DNA of 64,000 bases from Vibrio celticus (GCF_024347335.1 NZ_AP025463.1:3534001-3598000); one strand, 5' to 3'. Positions 37,764 through 47,647 are shown, counted from the stretch's first letter. Translations and numbers: made by a program. The notes: generated by a model not told the origin, from the letters alone.

Positions 37764-38333
37764 CTACTGAGATTGAATGTGATGACACTTGCGATCAGCA
37801 CATTGTTTTTTGGTACCACTGGCTGTTTTCTTCTCAAGTAACAACGGGAACTGGCACTCTTCACAACGACCTATAACTGGTGGTTGGTTAACTGCGAACT
37901 TACACTTAGGGTAGTTATCACACGCATAGAAGGTTTTGCCATAGCGAGATTTACGCTCAACCAAATGGCCTCTGCCGCACTCAGGACAAGCAACGAGTGG
38001 CTGCTCTTCAGGTTGTTCTTTTGGTTGATCCAAAGATTCGATGTGATTACACGTTGGGTAGCTGCTACAACCAATGAACATCCCAAAGCGGCCTTGCCTT
38101 AATACCAATTCGTTTTGGCATTTAGGACACGGCACCCCCAGCTCTTTCACCACGTGGCCATCGTTTTGATGCAACGGCTTGATGTAATCACAGCTCGGAT
38201 ACTGTTTACAGCCTAAAAATGGACCGTGCTTACCATGGCGAAGCTGAAGCTCTCCACCACACTGTGGACATGGTTCATGCTCTAATGCATGTTCATGTGC
38301 TGAAAAAAGCTGATTATCAATCTTACTACTCAT
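37764..38333 (-). CDS. topoisomerase I C-terminal-type zinc-finger protein (YrdD-like)
   Basis: A 189-residue protein made almost entirely of C4 zinc ribbons of the type found at the C-terminus of DNA topoisomerase I. Three clear modules carry CPQC...CKQYPSC (about 22-50), CPKC...CSSYPTC (about 69-95) and CPECGRG...CDNYPKC (about 115-145). A fourth, more divergent one starts CEEC near 157 and ends in CADRKC. There is no catalytic topoisomerase domain. Binding to single-stranded nucleic acid is the family inference. In E. coli the homologue yrdD is in the same smg-dprA neighbourhood. It starts 12 bp after smg and is the last gene of the lysM-dprA-smg-yrdD unit. Confidence 0.88.
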   Translation of the reverse strand: MSSKIDNQLFSAHEHALEHEPCPQCGGELQLRHGKHGPFLGCKQYPSCDYIKPLHQNDGHVVKELGVPCPKCQNELVLRQGRFGMFIGCSSYPTCNHIESLDQPKEQPEEQPLVACPECGRGHLVERKSRYGKTFYACDNYPKCKFAVNQPPVIGRCEECQFPLLLEKKTASGTKKQCADRKCHHIQSQ

Positions 38334-38345
38334 GACAAGCCTGTA

Positions 38346-38822
38346 TTAATGCAAGATACCTTGCTCTTTGGTGTACAACAGCTCTTCCATTTGCGTGTAA
38401 GCACTTTCATTACCCGGCACATTAAATAGCACCATTAAGATAATCCATTTCAGATCATCCAATTCAAATTCGTTGGTCTCAAGCCCCATCACACGATCAA
38501 TCACCATTTCACGAATCTCTGTCGTGAGTACGTTGATCTGTTCTAGGAACAGTAAGAAACCTCGACACTCCATATTAATACGTGAAATCTCTCGACTGGT
38601 ATAAACACGCATCGAGGTATTGGAGCACATAGTAATCGCCGCTTGGTTGTCGGTATCTTGCAGTGCAGCAAGATCTTCTAACCAATGGAGGGCCTTATAA
38701 ATATCATCTTGGTGAAACCCTGCTCGAAGAAGCTCATCTTCCAGTTCGTCTTGATCCACCTGCAATTCAGAATCGCTATGGATGTAGGTTTCAAACAAGT
38801 ACATCAGTATGTCCATCATCAT
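38346..38822 (-). CDS. smg: Smg protein (DUF494)
   Basis: A 158-residue acidic cytoplasmic protein of the DUF494/Smg family. The N-terminus MMDILMYLFETYIHSDSEL matches E. coli Smg closely, and the family is nearly always next to dprA. The start could be any of the first three Met codons. The molecular role is not established. It begins 2 bp after dprA ends, so the two are translationally coupled, and it is followed 12 bp later by the zinc-finger gene. Confidence 0.9.
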   Translation of the reverse strand: MMMDILMYLFETYIHSDSELQVDQDELEDELLRAGFHQDDIYKALHWLEDLAALQDTDNQAAITMCSNTSMRVYTSREISRINMECRGFLLFLEQINVLTTEIREMVIDRVMGLETNEFELDDLKWIILMVLFNVPGNESAYTQMEELLYTKEQGILH

Positions 38823-38824
38823 AG

Positions 38825-39937
38825 CTAGCCTCTCCCCTTTCGAATATAGCCACCGGAAACTGCAACAACATGCCCTGAGAGCTCAAGCTCTAAAAGCTGC
38901 ATCATGACCTCATGCACAGGTATATGGGTTCTCTGTGCCAAAATATCAACGGGTGTCGCCTCTAATCCTACGTTAGCTAACAGCTGTGGAAATGGCAATT
39001 GTTCATTTTCACTCTTGTTCGGCGTAGGTTCGAACAAACTGGGCTGCTGATCTATGGACCAGTCTAACAGACTCTTTATTTCAATTAGAACATCTTGAGC
39101 GCTCTGTACCAAACATGCTCCTGCCTTAATTAGACTGTTGCCTCCGCGACTGGTTGGGTTATGAATCGAACCGGGAAGTGCAAACACTTCGCGACCTTGC
39201 TCCATCGCATAACGCGCCGTAATCAGAGAACCGCTTTTCTCAGCCGCCTCAACAACAAGAGTCCCCAAAGACAACCCACTTATAATACGGTTACGCCGAG
39301 GGAAATGTTCAGGTCGAGGTTTAGCGCTTGGACGGAACTCTGAGATCAGCGCACCATTCTCACAAATTTTATCCGCTAGATTTCGGTGACGTGCAGGGTA
39401 AATGGAATCCAAGCCAGAACCCAATACAGCAAAAGTTTCCCCTCCTTTATCTAGAGCACCATCATGAGCATAACCATCAATACCGAGCGCTAAGCCACTG
39501 GTGACAATCAAACCGTTTTGGACAAACTCTTTGGCGAAGGACTTCGCGGTTTGCAGCCCTTCGAGACTGGCGTTACGACTGCCGACCATAGCGATTTGAG
39601 GCTCAATCAGTTTTTCAACGTGCCCCTTAACGAAAAGCACGCTTGGCGCGGAGGCTGTCTCATTCAGCAGTTTGGGATAATGAGGGCAATTAGGGGTAAT
39701 GATGTGATGGTTGGACTGCCTTGCTAGCCACGCTAAGCAAGCCTCCACTTCTCTAGGAGCTTGCTGTCTTAAGTAGGAGATCTGCTTAGCAGACAAACCA
39801 AGCGCTTGCAGTTGCTGACTTGAGTAACCAACAATATTCAAAGGGGAATCAATACTCAGCAGTCGAGAAAGGCGCTTGCCACCCAATTGCGGAACAAAAC
39901 TTAGAGTTAACCAAGCACTCAGTTGTTGCTCATTCAC
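38825..39937 (-). CDS. dprA: DNA processing protein DprA (Smf)
   Basis: Binds incoming single-stranded DNA in natural transformation and loads RecA. 370 residues. An N-terminal helical region (about 1-70) is followed by the Rossmann-like core, with MVGSRNASLEG (about 117), SGLALGIDGYAHDGAL (about 147), VLGSGLDSIYPARHR (about 171) and the PRRNRIISGLS signature near 213. A C-terminal winged helix (DprA_WH, about 310-368) completes it. It overlaps the upstream LysM gene by 4 bp and abuts smg. The gene looks intact, in contrast with comM at 54.7 kb. Confidence 0.95.
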   Translation of the reverse strand: MNEQQLSAWLTLSFVPQLGGKRLSRLLSIDSPLNIVGYSSQQLQALGLSAKQISYLRQQAPREVEACLAWLARQSNHHIITPNCPHYPKLLNETASAPSVLFVKGHVEKLIEPQIAMVGSRNASLEGLQTAKSFAKEFVQNGLIVTSGLALGIDGYAHDGALDKGGETFAVLGSGLDSIYPARHRNLADKICENGALISEFRPSAKPRPEHFPRRNRIISGLSLGTLVVEAAEKSGSLITARYAMEQGREVFALPGSIHNPTSRGGNSLIKAGACLVQSAQDVLIEIKSLLDWSIDQQPSLFEPTPNKSENEQLPFPQLLANVGLEATPVDILAQRTHIPVHEVMMQLLELELSGHVVAVSGGYIRKGRG

Positions 39938-41025
39938 TCGGTGCCCTTAGCTTCTTCCTTCAAAGCCAGATCCAAAGGTGATACCGCCAGAATATCATTA
40001 CTAACCGGTTTTGAGCTCTGAGTGATCAAGGCCAAGCTAAAATACTCATAAGGGCGAATGACCATCAAACTACCAAGTGAGGTACTTGGCAGCTGCACCT
40101 TATCGCTCGCCGCAGACTCTTTGTAGCTGTATTCACCTTGCTTACCAAACACCACAGCTCCGCTTTCACTGAGCGTAAACATAGAGCCTTGGCGAAGATT
40201 GTCCTGTGAGCCTTTATTAATAACGATCACTTGATTCTTTGCGCTGTATTGGCTGCCATCTAATGAACCCAAGATATTAGCAAACTGCCCCGCAGCACTA
40301 GGCGCTGGATAAAATGTGGTTGAGAGCTTCACCTGATCAACGCCAAGTTCAGGTAACACGAGGTCATTAAGTAACACCTCTTGCAGTTGAGTCTCTATCT
40401 GTAAACTACTGAACTCAGCATCCACCTCTTTCAAGCGCGCCGTGGCGACCAAACGCAAAGAGGTAATACTCGCTTGAGGTTGTTGCCTTTGATAAGTCTC
40501 GACGGCACGGTAGATACCCCATTTTTGATGCTGCTGGTTTCCCGAAATAAACAATCGGTCTTCACCCGATAAGAAGCGTTTGCCATCACTGGTCCCTAAC
40601 ACTCGTTGCGCTGACTGGATATCTTGCTGCTCAACCAAGCGGTCAGATTGTAGATAAGGAAGAACCAATCCTTCATTGACGGTTGGCACCGCTTTCTTCT
40701 CCGAAACACGAATCTTAGGGCTCAGCTTGATGACCGGTTTAAGACTCAATACCGGCTCACCATTAATCCAAACCAAAGACAGTTTATCTCCGGGGTATAT
40801 AAGATGAGGGTTTTCTATCTCAGGGTTTACCTGCCACAACCTTGGCCATAACCACGGGCTATCGAGATACATCGCAGATATATCCCATAAGGTATCACCC
40901 TTTACCACCACATACGCCTCAGGTGCGCCCTGCTTAATGGTTAAAGGTTGAGCGCTATTTTCAGCCGTAGCGGCGAACGAAAGCGAGGCACAAACAAGAG
41001 AAAAAATGGGAGAAAAATGACGCAT
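39934..41025 (-). CDS. exported LysM-domain protein
   Basis: A 363-residue secreted protein. The signal peptide is residues 1-22 (SLVCASLSFAATA). One LysM peptidoglycan-binding domain is at about 37-86 (YVVVKGDTLWDISAMYL ... IYPGDKLSLVWI). The long remainder has no motif I can name and looks mainly beta-rich. A LysM gene between dprA and def is a conserved arrangement in gammaproteobacteria, but its function is undefined; cell-wall binding is inferred from LysM. It is the first gene of the minus-strand operon, divergent from def, with a 4-bp stop/start overlap into dprA. Confidence 0.88.
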   Translation of the reverse strand: MRHFSPIFSLVCASLSFAATAENSAQPLTIKQGAPEAYVVVKGDTLWDISAMYLDSPWLWPRLWQVNPEIENPHLIYPGDKLSLVWINGEPVLSLKPVIKLSPKIRVSEKKAVPTVNEGLVLPYLQSDRLVEQQDIQSAQRVLGTSDGKRFLSGEDRLFISGNQQHQKWGIYRAVETYQRQQPQASITSLRLVATARLKEVDAEFSSLQIETQLQEVLLNDLVLPELGVDQVKLSTTFYPAPSAAGQFANILGSLDGSQYSAKNQVIVINKGSQDNLRQGSMFTLSESGAVVFGKQGEYSYKESAASDKVQLPSTSLGSLMVIRPYEYFSLALITQSSKPVSNDILAVSPLDLALKEEAKGTE

Positions 41026-41165
41026 GACCTAGGTTCCTTGGTCTGAATATATGACATCTGATTTGAGAATTACCTTCAGGATGCTGTCATTTGACCTCTA
41101 AAATGTCTAGAATTGAGCCAACAAGGTTTAAGCTGTTTCGGCACAGTTCAATATTTCGAGTGTAT

Positions 41166-41678
41166 ATGTCTGTATTACAAGTATTAACATTACCAGATGA
41201 TCGTCTACGTACCGTGGCGAAACCGGTAAAAGAAGTTACCCCAGAGATTCAAAAGTTCGTTGATGACATGATTGAAACCATGTACGACGAAGAAGGTATC
41301 GGCCTTGCGGCAACGCAAGTAGATTTCCACCAACGCATCGTTGTTATCGATATTTCAGAAACACGTGATGAGCCAATGGTGCTTATCAACCCTGAAATTA
41401 CTGAGAAGCGCGGCGAAGATGGAATCGAAGAAGGCTGCCTATCTGTACCAGGCGCTCGAGCTCTAGTACCTCGCGCTGCAGAAGTAACGGTTAAAGCATT
41501 AGACCGTGACGGCAACGAATTCACATTCGACGCTGACGACCTTCTGGCTATCTGTGTTCAGCACGAACTTGACCACCTAGAAGGCAAGTTGTTTGTTGAT
41601 TACCTATCGCCACTAAAGCGTAAACGTATCCAAGATAAGCTAGCGAAGATCAAACGTTTCAACGAGAAACAAGGTTAA
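41166..41678 (+). CDS. def: peptide deformylase
   Basis: Removes the formyl group from nascent proteins; Fe2+/Zn2+ hydrolase. From the ATG at 41166 (MSVLQVLTLPDDRLR) it has 170 residues, like E. coli Def (169). The frame upstream to 41091 is not conserved. The three family motifs are intact: GIGLAATQV (about 44-52), EEGCLSVPG (about 89-97, metal Cys) and QHELDHLEGKLF (about 132-143, two metal His and catalytic Glu). First gene of def-fmt-rsmB, divergent from the LysM-dprA unit. Confidence 0.97.
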   Translation: MSVLQVLTLPDDRLRTVAKPVKEVTPEIQKFVDDMIETMYDEEGIGLAATQVDFHQRIVVIDISETRDEPMVLINPEITEKRGEDGIEEGCLSVPGARALVPRAAEVTVKALDRDGNEFTFDADDLLAICVQHELDHLEGKLFVDYLSPLKRKRIQDKLAKIKRFNEKQG

Positions 41679-41715
41679 TAACCGCTGCTATTACTAAATT
41701 AGAAGGAAGCCTACC

Positions 41716-42663
41716 TTGAGTCAGTCTTTAAGAATTGTCTTTGCAGGTACTCCGGATTTCGCCGCCCGTCACTTGGCGGCGTTGTTGTCTTCGGAGCATG
41801 AAGTTGTTGCTGTTTACACACAGCCAGATCGCCCAGCAGGCCGCGGTAAAAAACTCACTGCGAGCCCAGTAAAAAACATCGCACTTGAAAATAACATTCC
41901 GGTTTACCAACCAGAAAACTTCAAGTCAGATGAAGCTAAGCAAGAGCTAGCTGAATTGAACGCTGACATCATGGTTGTTGTCGCTTACGGCTTATTGCTT
42001 CCGCAGGTTGTATTAGATACGCCTCGCTTAGGTTGTATCAACGTACATGGCTCTATCCTACCTCGCTGGCGTGGTGCTGCTCCGATTCAACGCTCTATTT
42101 GGGCGGGTGATAAAGAGACAGGCGTGACGATCATGCAGATGGATATCGGCCTAGATACTGGCGACATGCTAAGTATCGCGACGCTGCCTATCGAAGCGAC
42201 AGATACCAGCGCATCAATGTACGAGAAGTTAGCGGGCCTTGGCCCTGACGCTCTTGTTGAGTGTTTAGCTGACATCGCTTCTGGCAAAGCAGTTGCAGAA
42301 AAGCAAGACGACGAACTTGCGAACTACGCGAAGAAGCTAAGCAAAGAAGAAGCGCGTATCAACTGGAGTGATGAAGCTGCGCATATTGAGCGCTGCGTTC
42401 GTGCCTTCAACCCATGGCCAATGAGCCACTTTGAAGCTGCTGAGAACAGCATTAAAGTATGGCAAAGCCGTGTGGCCGAGCAAACTTCTGATAAGCCTGC
42501 AGGTACTATTCTGCAAGCAGATAAAACTGGTATCTACGTAGCGACAGGACAAGGCGTACTTGTTCTTGAACAGCTGCAAGTTCCAGGTAAAAAAGCCATG
42601 TCAGTTCAGGATATCTTGAACTCACGTGCAAGCTGGTTTGAAGTTGGTACTCAACTTTCTTAA
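41716..42663 (+). CDS. fmt: methionyl-tRNA formyltransferase
   Basis: Formylates initiator Met-tRNA using 10-formyl-THF. 315 residues, with a TTG start at 41716 preceded by AGAAGGAAG. The N-terminal hydrolase fold shows FAGTPDFAARHL (8-19). The catalytic segment NVHGSILPRWRGAAPIQRS is at about 108-126, followed by MQMDIGLDTGDML with the catalytic Asp (about 144). The C-terminal OB-fold tRNA-binding domain occupies ~205-315. The gene follows def by 37 bp. The two enzymes act at opposite ends of the formyl-Met cycle. Confidence 0.97.
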   Translation: MSQSLRIVFAGTPDFAARHLAALLSSEHEVVAVYTQPDRPAGRGKKLTASPVKNIALENNIPVYQPENFKSDEAKQELAELNADIMVVVAYGLLLPQVVLDTPRLGCINVHGSILPRWRGAAPIQRSIWAGDKETGVTIMQMDIGLDTGDMLSIATLPIEATDTSASMYEKLAGLGPDALVECLADIASGKAVAEKQDDELANYAKKLSKEEARINWSDEAAHIERCVRAFNPWPMSHFEAAENSIKVWQSRVAEQTSDKPAGTILQADKTGIYVATGQGVLVLEQLQVPGKKAMSVQDILNSRASWFEVGTQLS

Positions 42664-42752
42664 TCCGCTTTTAAAGCTGTTAATTCAGCTTAGAAAACCT
42701 TTACGAGGGCAGAGATGCCCTCATGTATTCAAATAAATATTCGGTACCCCTC

Positions 42753-44033
42753 ATGAATGTTCGCGCTGCTGCTGCAAATGTCCTATTCCAAGTTGTCGAT
42801 AAAGGCCACTCTCTTTCACACGCTCTCCCTGCGGCTCAAAAAACGATCCGTCCACGAGACCATGCTCTACTGCAAGAGATTTGCTACGGCGCACTTCGTT
42901 ACCTGCCTCGTTTAGAGTCAATCGCTAACGAACTGATGGAAAACCCGCTTAAAGGTAAAAAGCGTGTATTCCACCACCTAATCTTGGTGGGCATTTACCA
43001 ACTAAGCTTCATGCGTATCCCTTCGCATGCCGCGGTTGCTGAAACGGTTGAGGGTACTAAAACACTGCGTGGTCCAAGCCTGAGTGGTTTGATCAACGCT
43101 GTGCTACGTAGCTACCTACGTGACCAAGAAGAACTAGACGAGAAAGCCGTTAGCCACAATGCAGGCAAATACGGACACCCAAGTTGGATTCTAAAAATGC
43201 TTCAAGAGAGCTACCCAGATCAATGGGAGCAACTAGTTGAAGCAAACAACAGCAAGGCACCAATGTGGCTGCGCGTTAACCGCCAACACCACACTCGTGA
43301 CGAGTATGTTGAACTGCTTAAAAACGAAAACATTGAATACACATTGCACCCTGAAGCAGCCGATGCCATAAAATTAGCTGCACCTTGTGATGTTACTTTG
43401 CTTCCTGGCTTCGACAGAGGTTGGGTATCAGTGCAAGACGCTGCCGCTCAGCTTTCGGTTGATTACCTAACACCAAAAGATGGTGAGCTGATCTTAGATT
43501 GTTGTGCTGCACCAGGTGGTAAAACGGCACACATTCTTGAGCACACTCAAGACACTGAAGTGGTTGCGATTGACTGCGACATTAAACGTCTAGACCGCGT
43601 TTACGATAACCTCGAGCGCCTACAACTGCGTGCCGACGTAATTTGTGGTGATGCTCGCTACCCAGAAGAGTGGTGGATGGGTGATAAGTTCGACCGTATC
43701 CTACTTGATGCACCTTGTTCAGCGACAGGCGTAATTCGTCGTCACCCTGACATCAAGTGGCTACGTCGTGCATCTGACATTGATGCGCTGGCTGAACTAC
43801 AAAGCGAGATTATGGATGCAATGTGGCGTCAGCTGAAAGAAGGCGGCACCATGGTTTATGCGACTTGTTCTATCACGCCGCAAGAAAACGTGCTGCAAGT
43901 GAAAGCATTCCTAGCACGTACAGAGAACGCAACGCTGGTTGGGTCTGATATCGAAAATCCGGGTCGTCAAATACTACCTGGAGAAGAAGATATGGATGGC
44001 TTCTACTACGCAGTTCTAGTAAAACAGGCATAA
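42753..44033 (+). CDS. rsmB: 16S rRNA (cytosine(967)-C5)-methyltransferase
   Basis: m5C967 methyltransferase of 16S rRNA, 426 residues from the ATG at 42753 (MNVRAAAANVLFQVVDKG), where family similarity starts. An in-frame ATG at 42723 would add ten unconserved residues. Neither start has a strong ribosome site. A NusB-like N-terminal domain covers ~1-140. The SAM motif DCCAAPGGKTAHI is near 248. The two catalytic cysteines of RNA m5C enzymes are seen in DAPCSATGVIRRHPDIK (about 320) and YATCSITPQEN (about 372). A 7-bp hairpin (42705-42722) lies in the leader. Third gene of def-fmt-rsmB. Confidence 0.95.
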   Translation: MNVRAAAANVLFQVVDKGHSLSHALPAAQKTIRPRDHALLQEICYGALRYLPRLESIANELMENPLKGKKRVFHHLILVGIYQLSFMRIPSHAAVAETVEGTKTLRGPSLSGLINAVLRSYLRDQEELDEKAVSHNAGKYGHPSWILKMLQESYPDQWEQLVEANNSKAPMWLRVNRQHHTRDEYVELLKNENIEYTLHPEAADAIKLAAPCDVTLLPGFDRGWVSVQDAAAQLSVDYLTPKDGELILDCCAAPGGKTAHILEHTQDTEVVAIDCDIKRLDRVYDNLERLQLRADVICGDARYPEEWWMGDKFDRILLDAPCSATGVIRRHPDIKWLRRASDIDALAELQSEIMDAMWRQLKEGGTMVYATCSITPQENVLQVKAFLARTENATLVGSDIENPGRQILPGEEDMDGFYYAVLVKQA

Positions 44034-44035
44034 CA

Positions 44036-44077
44036 ACTAACAGCGGCTAAGAATTTATTTCTTAGCCGCTGTTTCTT
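44036..44077 (+). terminator. terminator of def-fmt-rsmB
   Basis: Stem AACAGCGGCTAAGAA / TTCTTAGCCGCTGTT with a T-rich tail, directly after rsmB. Confidence 0.85.
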
Positions 44078-44142
44078 TCTAGTGCATTATCAAAACAAAG
44101 TTAGATAACTAGAATTACAACGGTAAAGAAAAGAGAAAGGCT

Positions 44143-45519
44143 ATGAAGATCATTATCCTAGGTGCTGGACAAGTTGGCGGTACCCTTGCTGAAAACCTGG
44201 TTGGTGAAAACAACGACATCACCATTGTCGACCGTAACGCTGACCGACTTCGTGAACTTCAGGATAAGTACGACCTTAGGGTTGTAAACGGTTATGCCAG
44301 CCACCCAAACACACTACGTGAAGCGGGTGCGCAAGATGCCGACATGTTGGTTGCTGTAACCAACATGGATGAAACCAACATGGCTGCGTGTCAGGTTGCT
44401 TTCTCTCTTTTCAATACGCCGAACCGAATTGCTCGTATTCGTTCTCCTCAATACCTAGAAGAGAAAGAAGCGCTATTCAAATCAGGTGCCATCCCAGTCG
44501 ATCACCTGATAGCACCCGAAGAGCTAGTGACCAGCTACATCGAGCGCCTGATTCAATACCCAGGCGCACTGCAGGTTGTGAGCTTTGCTGAACAGAAGGT
44601 TAGCCTAGTAGCAGTAAAAGCCTACTATGGTGGTCCACTGGTTGGTAACGCACTGTCTGCTTTGCGTGAGCACATGCCGCACATTGATACCCGTGTTGCC
44701 GCTATTTTCCGTCAAGGTCGCCCTATTCGCCCACAGGGTACCACCATCATTGAAGCTGATGATGAAGTGTTCTTTGTAGCGGCAAGTAACCACATCCGCT
44801 CAGTAATGAGTGAGCTACAACGCCTAGAGAAACCGTACCGCCGCATCATGATTGTCGGTGGTGGTAACATTGGTGCAAGCTTGGCAAAACGCCTTGAGCA
44901 GAGCTACAGCATCAAGCTTATTGAGCGCAGTTACACTCGTGCCGAGAAGCTGTCTGAAGAATTAGAAAACACCATCGTATTCTGTGGTGATGCAGCCGAC
45001 CAAGAGCTGCTGACCGAAGAGAACATCGATCAGGTGGACGTGTTCATTGCCCTAACCAATGAAGATGAAACCAACATCATGTCTGCGATGCTGGCGAAGC
45101 GAATGGGTGCCAAGAAAGTAATGGTGCTGATTCAGCGTGGCGCTTACGTCGACCTTGTTCAGGGTGGTGTGATTGATATTGCTATCTCGCCACAACAAGC
45201 GACCATTTCTGCACTGCTTACTCACGTTCGTCGTGCTGATATTGTAAACGTATCATCTCTGCGTCGCGGCGCTGCTGAAGCGATCGAAGCGATTGCTCAC
45301 GGTGACGAAACCACATCGAAAGTGGTTGGCCGAGCGATTGGCGACATCAAACTACCACCGGGCACCACTATTGGTGCGATTGTTCGCGGAGAAGAGGTGC
45401 TTATCGCGCACGATAGAACCGTGATCGAACAAGATGACCACGTAGTGATGTTCCTAGTGGACAAGAAATACGTACCTGACGTTGAGTCTCTATTCCAACC
45501 GAGCCCGTTCTTCTTATAG
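44143..45519 (+). CDS. trkA: Trk potassium uptake regulatory subunit TrkA
   Basis: Peripheral cytoplasmic subunit that binds NAD(H)/nucleotides and gates TrkH or TrkG. 458 residues (E. coli 458). It is a tandem of two RCK_N/RCK_C units. The first Rossmann motif GAGQVGGTLAE is at residues 6-16, and the second, GGGNIGASLAKR, near 239. The C-terminal RCK_C lobes end with the LPPGTTIGAIVRGEE and DHVVMFL strands. AAGAGAAAGG precedes the ATG. It follows the rsmB terminator and is about 80 bp upstream of trkH. Confidence 0.96.
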   Translation: MKIIILGAGQVGGTLAENLVGENNDITIVDRNADRLRELQDKYDLRVVNGYASHPNTLREAGAQDADMLVAVTNMDETNMAACQVAFSLFNTPNRIARIRSPQYLEEKEALFKSGAIPVDHLIAPEELVTSYIERLIQYPGALQVVSFAEQKVSLVAVKAYYGGPLVGNALSALREHMPHIDTRVAAIFRQGRPIRPQGTTIIEADDEVFFVAASNHIRSVMSELQRLEKPYRRIMIVGGGNIGASLAKRLEQSYSIKLIERSYTRAEKLSEELENTIVFCGDAADQELLTEENIDQVDVFIALTNEDETNIMSAMLAKRMGAKKVMVLIQRGAYVDLVQGGVIDIAISPQQATISALLTHVRRADIVNVSSLRRGAAEAIEAIAHGDETTSKVVGRAIGDIKLPPGTTIGAIVRGEEVLIAHDRTVIEQDDHVVMFLVDKKYVPDVESLFQPSPFFL

Positions 45520-45599
45520 CCTTGTTCTCGTAAGCTTGTTCTCACAACCTTCTTCTTGTGAGAATGATGCTCCGGCTCAAAGCGATGGTCTATTAAGCT

Positions 45600-47045
45600 A
45601 TGGTCAACTTTCGTCCGATATTATTAGTGATAGGGTTAGTGTTATCAAAACTCGCCCTTTTCATGTACATCCCTACATTGGTTGCCTTTTTTACAGGCAC
45701 CGGTGGCTTCCTCGAGTTTGGTCAGTCGGTAGTGATCACGCACATAGTGGCGTTCATCTGCTTGAGTTTAGGCCGTTCAGCTAAGTTCCGACTTGGGGTA
45801 CGGGACATGTTCCTGATCACCTCTCTGGTATGGACGATTGCCAGTGCCTTTGCTGCACTGCCATTTGTCTTCATCAACCACATCAGCTTCACTGACGCTT
45901 ACTTTGAAACCATGTCTGGTATCACCACGACTGGCTCAACTGTATTGAGCGGCTTAGACAGCATGGCACCAAGCATTCTGTTGTGGCGCTCTATACTGCA
46001 ATGGTTAGGCGGCATCGGCTTCATCGTTATGGCGGTAGCGGTTCTGCCAATGCTTAACGTCGGTGGTATGCGCCTATTCCAAACCGAGTCCTCCGATTGG
46101 TCAGATAAAAGCAGCCCACGAGCGAAAACGGTCGCGAAGAACATCGTGGCGGTTTATCTGGTTCTGACTGGCTTGTGCATCATTAGCTATCTGTTTGCAG
46201 GCATGGGCATCTTTGATGCGATCAATCACGCCTTCACAACACTGTCGACGGGTGGTTACTCAACCTCAGATGGCTCAATGAACCACTTCTCTAACAGTGC
46301 TCACTGGGTGGGAACCCTGTTCATGTTCCTTGGTGGTCTGCCATTCTTACTGTTTGTTAGCGCACTGCGTGGTAGAAAGCTCTCAATCCTCTACAAAGAC
46401 GCTCAAGTGAGAGGTTTCACGTATCTATTTTTGGTCACCAGTGCCGTAATATCGACATGGCTGGTGGTTAGGGATGACTACACCATCATGGATGCGATGC
46501 GTGTTTCGATGTTCAACATAGTGTCAGTCGTCACCACAACCGGTTTTGGCTTAGAAGACTTCACCGCGTGGGGCGCACTGCCAACCACCTTGTTTGCGTT
46601 TTTAATGATGGCGGGCGCGTGCTCGGGGTCAACCTCTGGCGGTATCAAAATCTTCCGCTTCCAGATCGCGATGACCATGCTTCATAAACAAATGATGAAG
46701 CTGATCCACCCATCGGGTGTCTTTGTTCAGCGCTATAACCAACGCCCAGTGAATGACGACATTGTGCGCTCACTGGTCGCATTTGGTTTGATGTTCTTTA
46801 TTACGATTATCTTAATTGCAGGTGGCTTGAGTGCGATGGGACTTGATCCTGTGACCAGCATATCTGGCGCTATCACAGCCGTTGCCAACGTTGGTCCTGG
46901 CATGGGCAGTGTGATCGGTCCAACCGGGAATTTTGCGCCGCTGCCAGACGCTGCAAAGTGGTTATTAAGCCTTGGTATGTTGATGGGAAGACTCGAGATA
47001 CTGACGCTGATCGTTCTATTCTTCCCAGCCTTCTGGCGACGCTAA
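45600..47045 (+). CDS. trkH: Trk potassium uptake channel TrkH
   Basis: Inner-membrane K+ channel subunit, 481 residues (E. coli 483), built of four M1-P-M2 units. The pore-loop/selectivity segments are recognisable in order: GITTTGSTV (about 109), TLSTGGYS (about 220), VTTTGFG (about 311) and VANVGPGMG (about 428). Many hydrophobic helices lie between. With trkA directly upstream, the complete Trk system is encoded here. No terminator separates it from the next small gene. Confidence 0.95.
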   Translation: MVNFRPILLVIGLVLSKLALFMYIPTLVAFFTGTGGFLEFGQSVVITHIVAFICLSLGRSAKFRLGVRDMFLITSLVWTIASAFAALPFVFINHISFTDAYFETMSGITTTGSTVLSGLDSMAPSILLWRSILQWLGGIGFIVMAVAVLPMLNVGGMRLFQTESSDWSDKSSPRAKTVAKNIVAVYLVLTGLCIISYLFAGMGIFDAINHAFTTLSTGGYSTSDGSMNHFSNSAHWVGTLFMFLGGLPFLLFVSALRGRKLSILYKDAQVRGFTYLFLVTSAVISTWLVVRDDYTIMDAMRVSMFNIVSVVTTTGFGLEDFTAWGALPTTLFAFLMMAGACSGSTSGGIKIFRFQIAMTMLHKQMMKLIHPSGVFVQRYNQRPVNDDIVRSLVAFGLMFFITIILIAGGLSAMGLDPVTSISGAITAVANVGPGMGSVIGPTGNFAPLPDAAKWLLSLGMLMGRLEILTLIVLFFPAFWRR

Positions 47046-47071
47046 TTGCACGAATATTTAAGGAAACAGAG

Positions 47072-47647
47072 ATGAAATCATACCTACTTATCGCAAGCGC
47101 ACTGCTGAGCAGTTCAGCCTTCGCCGACCAAATGGTGACTCTACAAGATGGAAAACAAGTACTGCTGAAAGACGACTTTACGTGGCAGTACGTGGCACAG
47201 AAACAAGCGGAAGAAGTAGCGACAACTTCAGAGATCGCCGTGCCTGTCGCAGCAGTACCCGTAGTCGCTGTCCCAGTTACGACGAACACGCGTGGCACTA
47301 CGATTGTAGTGAATAGTAAAAAGCCAAGCTTACAGCTGTCTCAATCAGGAGTGGATGTTGTACTGGGTGCAAGTCGCTATGAAGGTGGTGAACTTATCAT
47401 TCCGACAGCCATCACCAACCAAGGCACTCAAGCTGTCATTTTAGTATCACTTAACATCAGCGTATTTACTGCAGAGGGTACGTTGTTGGCAGAAGAAGAA
47501 GTTGCTGTATGGAAATCAATCAAACGTATGGCTGACACATACTTGCGACCAAAGACGGGTGAAGAAGGCAAGCTAATCAAGATCGACCTAGAACAACACC
47601 CTGAATATCAGATTAAAGCTGAGATTACTGAAGTACTGGCTCGCTAA
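47072..47647 (+). CDS. exported DUF3157-family protein
   Basis: A 191-residue secreted protein. I choose the ATG at 47072 (MKSYLLIASALLSSSAFADQM), with AAGGAAA upstream and a clean signal peptide cleaving after SAFA. The mature part opens with MVTLQDGKQVLLKDDFTWQYV, the sequence I associate with DUF3157. An Ala/Val/Pro/Thr-rich linker (about 50-75) separates it from a beta-rich domain (about 85-191, GVDVVLGASRYEGGELIIPT). No function is known. It starts 26 bp after trkH and may be cotranscribed. Its stop overlaps the convergent trhA-like gene by 4 bp. Confidence 0.75.
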   Translation: MKSYLLIASALLSSSAFADQMVTLQDGKQVLLKDDFTWQYVAQKQAEEVATTSEIAVPVAAVPVVAVPVTTNTRGTTIVVNSKKPSLQLSQSGVDVVLGASRYEGGELIIPTAITNQGTQAVILVSLNISVFTAEGTLLAEEEVAVWKSIKRMADTYLRPKTGEEGKLIKIDLEQHPEYQIKAEITEVLAR